Assembly (NCBI GenBank): GCA_023251695.1 | Contig: JAHEYE010000205.1 | Span: 1 to 6,380 of the forward strand | Source of the DNA: Sphingobacteriaceae bacterium | GTDB lineage: Bacteria; Bacteroidota; Bacteroidia; B-17B0; Aurantibacillaceae | Length of the DNA: 6,380 nucleotides | Reading direction: 5' to 3' | Shown: piece after piece, positions 4,486 to 6,380 of the stretch | Numbering within the stretch: position 1 is the first letter of the stretch | Layout: the number at the start of each line of letters is the position of its first letter | Notes under the pieces: generated by a model | Database searches by the model: none | What the model saw: only the letters and a program-made list of their open reading frames with translations | What the model was told of the DNA's origin: nothing | Made by a program: the position numbers and the translations under genes

Positions 4486-6380
4486 ATGAATAAATTCTAC
4501 GTTCAATTATTAAAAAGGCTAAGTACTTTTTTAATTTTATTCTTTGTCTTTAGCTTTAACCGTCAGTTTGCGCAATGTGTTCCTTGCGGTGCAAATACGT
4601 TTACCCTCAACTTTTCGTCCGCTGTAGACACAACTTATACAATTTTAAACCAGCCTCGTTCCGGAGGACCATGTTGTGCTGATAACAATTGTATAAGGGT
4701 TTTTGTGTACCTGAACGCAAATTCAGACTTATTGAACTTTGATGTAAAGAATCCTTCACCTTCAGGTTCTGCTTTTTGGTCAATTAATTGCGGTTCCCTT
4801 ACTTCAATCGGAACTCCGGTTTGTATTGGAGGACAAACACTTGTTTGTATCACTTATTGTAAACCGGGTGGTGACAAACCTGATTATGTAATTACTGCTA
4901 CTAAAGTTGTAAAGGCTTCTCCAAATAAGACCGTTCGGGTTGGTTGTTCTGCTACAATGACGGTAACCGGATTAACAGCTCCTTCGGTAACATGGACTTC
5001 TATTTTCCCTGGTCCTCAAGGTACCTATAACTCTTTTTTAAGTTGTACCAGTGCTTGTACACTTACAACAGTTACCCCAACTGCAGTGATATTACCTTAC
5101 ATTGATTACATGGTAAGCGATACTCCCATAACATTATGCGGTGGAACATCAAGAGATACCGTACGTATATTCATTGTTCCCGGCTTATCATTAGCAATCA
5201 CACCAACAAATGCTGTGGTTTGTTCAACAGGTCCTCCGACTGTGGTTTTAACGGCTACCGTTTCCGGTGGGGCGCCTCCCTATACATATACATGGCAACC
5301 CTCTAATGTTTTTACCTCAACAGTAGCCGCTAGTGCGGGAACTCAAACTTTATTAGTTAAGGATACAGCAAATAGTTGTCCCGCCATAACATTAACAGTC
5401 AATGTCGCGTCCATTACTACACCAACTGCCCCCGCACTTTCAAGCAATGCCCCCGTTTGTGCAGGATCAACATTAAACTTCACCGCCAATCCAAGTGGAG
5501 GTACAACCTATAATTGGACGGGGCCAAATAGTTTTACATCAGCCGTTCAGAATCCAACGATTGCTCCGGCCACAACTTTGGCAACAGGTATGTATTCGTG
5601 TACCTCAACTTTCAGTGGTTGTACCGGACCCGCAGGAACACTTTCGGTCACGGTCAATCCTATTCCTGCCTCGCCTACTTTAGCGGCTAATTCTCCCGTT
5701 TGTGCTGGTCAAACTTTAAGTTTAACCGCCAGCACTATCGCGGGCGCTACATATAATTGGAGCGGACCAAATTCATTTACATCAACGGCTCAAAATCCAA
5801 CAATACCTAGTGTTACCAGCTTGGCCGCCGGAACTTATACATGTTTTGTTTCTGTTTTAGGATGTATTGGACCTGCATCAACTGTTGCGGTTGTTGTAAC
5901 ACCACTTCCGCCTACACTTACTTTAACAGCCAACACCCCACTTTGTTCTGGACAAACTCTAAGTTTAACAGCTACTTCAACAGTAGGCGCAACTTATAAT
6001 TGGAGCGGGCCAAACTCATTTACTTCTACTGCACAAAATCCAACTATTGTTGGTACCACAACTTTAGCAACAGGTGTATATTCTGTTAATGCAACTGCTT
6101 CAGGTTGTACCGGTGCTACCGGAACAATTAGTGTTTTAGTTAATCAAACACCAACTGTTCTTACTATTGGTGCTAATTCACCTTTATGTTCGGGACAAAC
6201 TTTAAGTTTAACTTCAACATCAACCGTTGGCGCAACTTTCAGTTGGAGCGGACCAAATTCATTTACATCAACCGCACAAAACCCAACGATTGTTGGAACA
6301 ACAACTTTAGCCAGTGGTATTTATTCTGTAAACGCTACAATTAATAGTTGTGCAAGTGCTACAGGAACTGTAAACGTATT
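4486..6380 (+). CDS. Repeat-rich secreted surface protein with Cys-rich N-terminus and tandem Ig-like domains (3' end outside window)
   Basis: The frame is open from ATG 4486 to the right edge: 631 codons plus two bases. An in-frame TAG at 4447-4449 and the absence of any other ATG fix the start. Residues 1-29 are a signal peptide with a basic start (LLKR), a hydrophobic core (FLILFFVF) and a likely cut after QFA. Q30 precedes C31, so this is not a lipobox. Residues 31-218 are Cys-rich (13 Cys). Residues about 244-305 form a PKD/SprB-like module (SGGAPPYTYTW near 260-270, then LLVKDTANSC). From 323 on there are at least four Ig-like units of exactly 81 residues. Such proteins in Bacteroidota normally end in a T9SS sorting domain, so surface display or release is inferred, but that end is not visible. 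The ligand and role are unknown; adhesion or a gliding-related role is possible. The gene follows DUF58 on the same strand after 146 bp. Confidence 0.92.
   Translation, partial: MNKFYVQLLKRLSTFLILFFVFSFNRQFAQCVPCGANTFTLNFSSAVDTTYTILNQPRSGGPCCADNNCIRVFVYLNANSDLLNFDVKNPSPSGSAFWSINCGSLTSIGTPVCIGGQTLVCITYCKPGGDKPDYVITATKVVKASPNKTVRVGCSATMTVTGLTAPSVTWTSIFPGPQGTYNSFLSCTSACTLTTVTPTAVILPYIDYMVSDTPITLCGGTSRDTVRIFIVPGLSLAITPTNAVVCSTGPPTVVLTATVSGGAPPYTYTWQPSNVFTSTVAASAGTQTLLVKDTANSCPAITLTVNVASITTPTAPALSSNAPVCAGSTLNFTANPSGGTTYNWTGPNSFTSAVQNPTIAPATTLATGMYSCTSTFSGCTGPAGTLSVTVNPIPASPTLAANSPVCAGQTLSLTASTIAGATYNWSGPNSFTSTAQNPTIPSVTSLAAGTYTCFVSVLGCIGPASTVAVVVTPLPPTLTLTANTPLCSGQTLSLTATSTVGATYNWSGPNSFTSTAQNPTIVGTTTLATGVYSVNATASGCTGATGTISVLVNQTPTVLTIGANSPLCSGQTLSLTSTSTVGATFSWSGPNSFTSTAQNPTIVGTTTLASGIYSVNATINSCASATGTVNV
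4576..5139 (+). other. Cys-rich N-terminal region of the repeat-rich secreted protein
   Basis: Residues 31-218 contain cysteines at 31, 34, 63, 64, 69, 102, 113, 121, 125, 154, 187, 191 and 218. Landmarks are GGPCCADNNCIRVFV (61-75), FWSINCGS (97-104), VCIGGQTLVCITYCKPGG (112-129), VGCSATMTV (152-160) and WTSIFPGPQGTY followed by FLSCTSAC (184-191). I recall similar CITxCKPG-containing heads on other large secreted Bacteroidota proteins but cannot name a family. The Cys content suggests a disulfide-stabilised extracellular domain. A binding function is a guess. Confidence 0.7.
5215..5400 (+). other. PKD/SprB-like module
   Basis: Residues about 244-305 read as VVCSTGPPTVVLTATVSGG, then APPYTYTWQPS, then a strand with QTLLVKDTANSC. 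The GG-x-PPYTYTW block followed by V-x-D-x-x-x-x-C is typical of SprB repeats and related PKD-like domains in gliding and T9SS cargo proteins. It occurs once, between the Cys-rich head and the tandem Ig-like array. The choice between SprB-like and generic PKD-like is uncertain. Confidence 0.6.
5452..6380 (+). repeat. Tandem array of 243-bp units encoding 81-residue Ig-like domains (at least 4, last one cut)
   Basis: Unit starts lie at 5452, 5695, 5938 and 6181. The anchor Cys codons (5458, 5701, 5944, 6187) and the Trp codons (5515, 5758, 6001, 6244) are each exactly 243 bp apart, with no indel. Each unit has P(V/L)C(A/S)G-x-TL near the start, a W(S/T)GPNSFTS core with QNPTI, a TG-x-Y or AG-x-Y strand and a closing Cys. 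This matches the Ig-like domains associated with CHU_C proteins. By eye, units 3 and 4 share 54 of 66 residues and units 2 and 3 share 41 of 66. Many DNA differences in the core are synonymous, so the protein sequence is being conserved. Confidence 0.93.

Noticed and set aside
4486..4581. Lipoprotein signal with Cys at residue 31
   Set aside because: The residues before the Cys are F-A-Q. Gln at -1 does not fit a lipobox, while A29 fits a type I signal peptidase site.
4635..4853. 72-codon open frame on the minus strand
   Set aside because: It is antisense to the Cys-rich head of the secreted protein, whose conserved Cys pattern explains the sequence. It has no start signal or family resemblance.
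5495..5683. 62-codon open frame on the plus strand in another frame
   Set aside because: It lies within the first Ig-like repeat units in a shifted frame. The main frame continues with exact periodicity through it.
5452..6380. Regularly spaced repeats as a CRISPR array
   Set aside because: The period is 243 bp, the units are coding throughout, and there is no short identical repeat separated by unique spacers.

Overview
The window most likely comes from an AT-rich genome of the phylum Bacteroidota. Three things point there. The minus-strand gene ends in a gliding-motility / type IX secretion (T9SS) type B sorting domain. The long secreted proteins are built from PKD and CHU_C-associated Ig-like modules. 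None of the three start codons has a clear Shine-Dalgarno sequence, as is usual in this phylum. The sequence does not allow a genus call.

Layout: (1) 1-3320, minus strand: a secreted modular protein, 1106 residues visible. It has a signal peptide, an IgGFc-binding-like N-terminal region, four Cys-anchored modules of about 90 residues, three PKD domains and the first 46 residues of a type B C-terminal sorting domain, which the left edge cuts off. (2) 3321-3421: a 101-bp divergent intergenic region. (3) 3422-4339, plus strand: a complete DUF58 protein with a vWA-like fold and an intact DxSxS metal-binding motif, probably cytoplasmic. (4) 4340-4485: an AT-rich gap with a small heptamer tandem repeat. 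(5) 4486-6380, plus strand: a second secreted protein, 631 residues visible and cut by the right edge. It has a signal peptide, a Cys-rich N-terminal region, one PKD/SprB-like module and at least four Ig-like repeats with an exact 243-bp (81-residue) period.

The two large proteins look like cell-surface or released adhesin-type proteins. The first should leave the cell by the T9SS; the second probably does too, but its C-terminus is not visible. DUF58 proteins in this phylum usually sit beside a MoxR-type AAA ATPase and Bat/vWA genes. Here neither side shows such a partner, so a functional link between the DUF58 protein and its surface-protein neighbours is not supported by the sequence. No RNA gene, CRISPR array, insertion sequence or convincing terminator was seen. 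Nothing here proves a new system. The items most worth following up are the two modular surface proteins, especially the ungapped tandem array and the Cys-rich head of the right-hand one.
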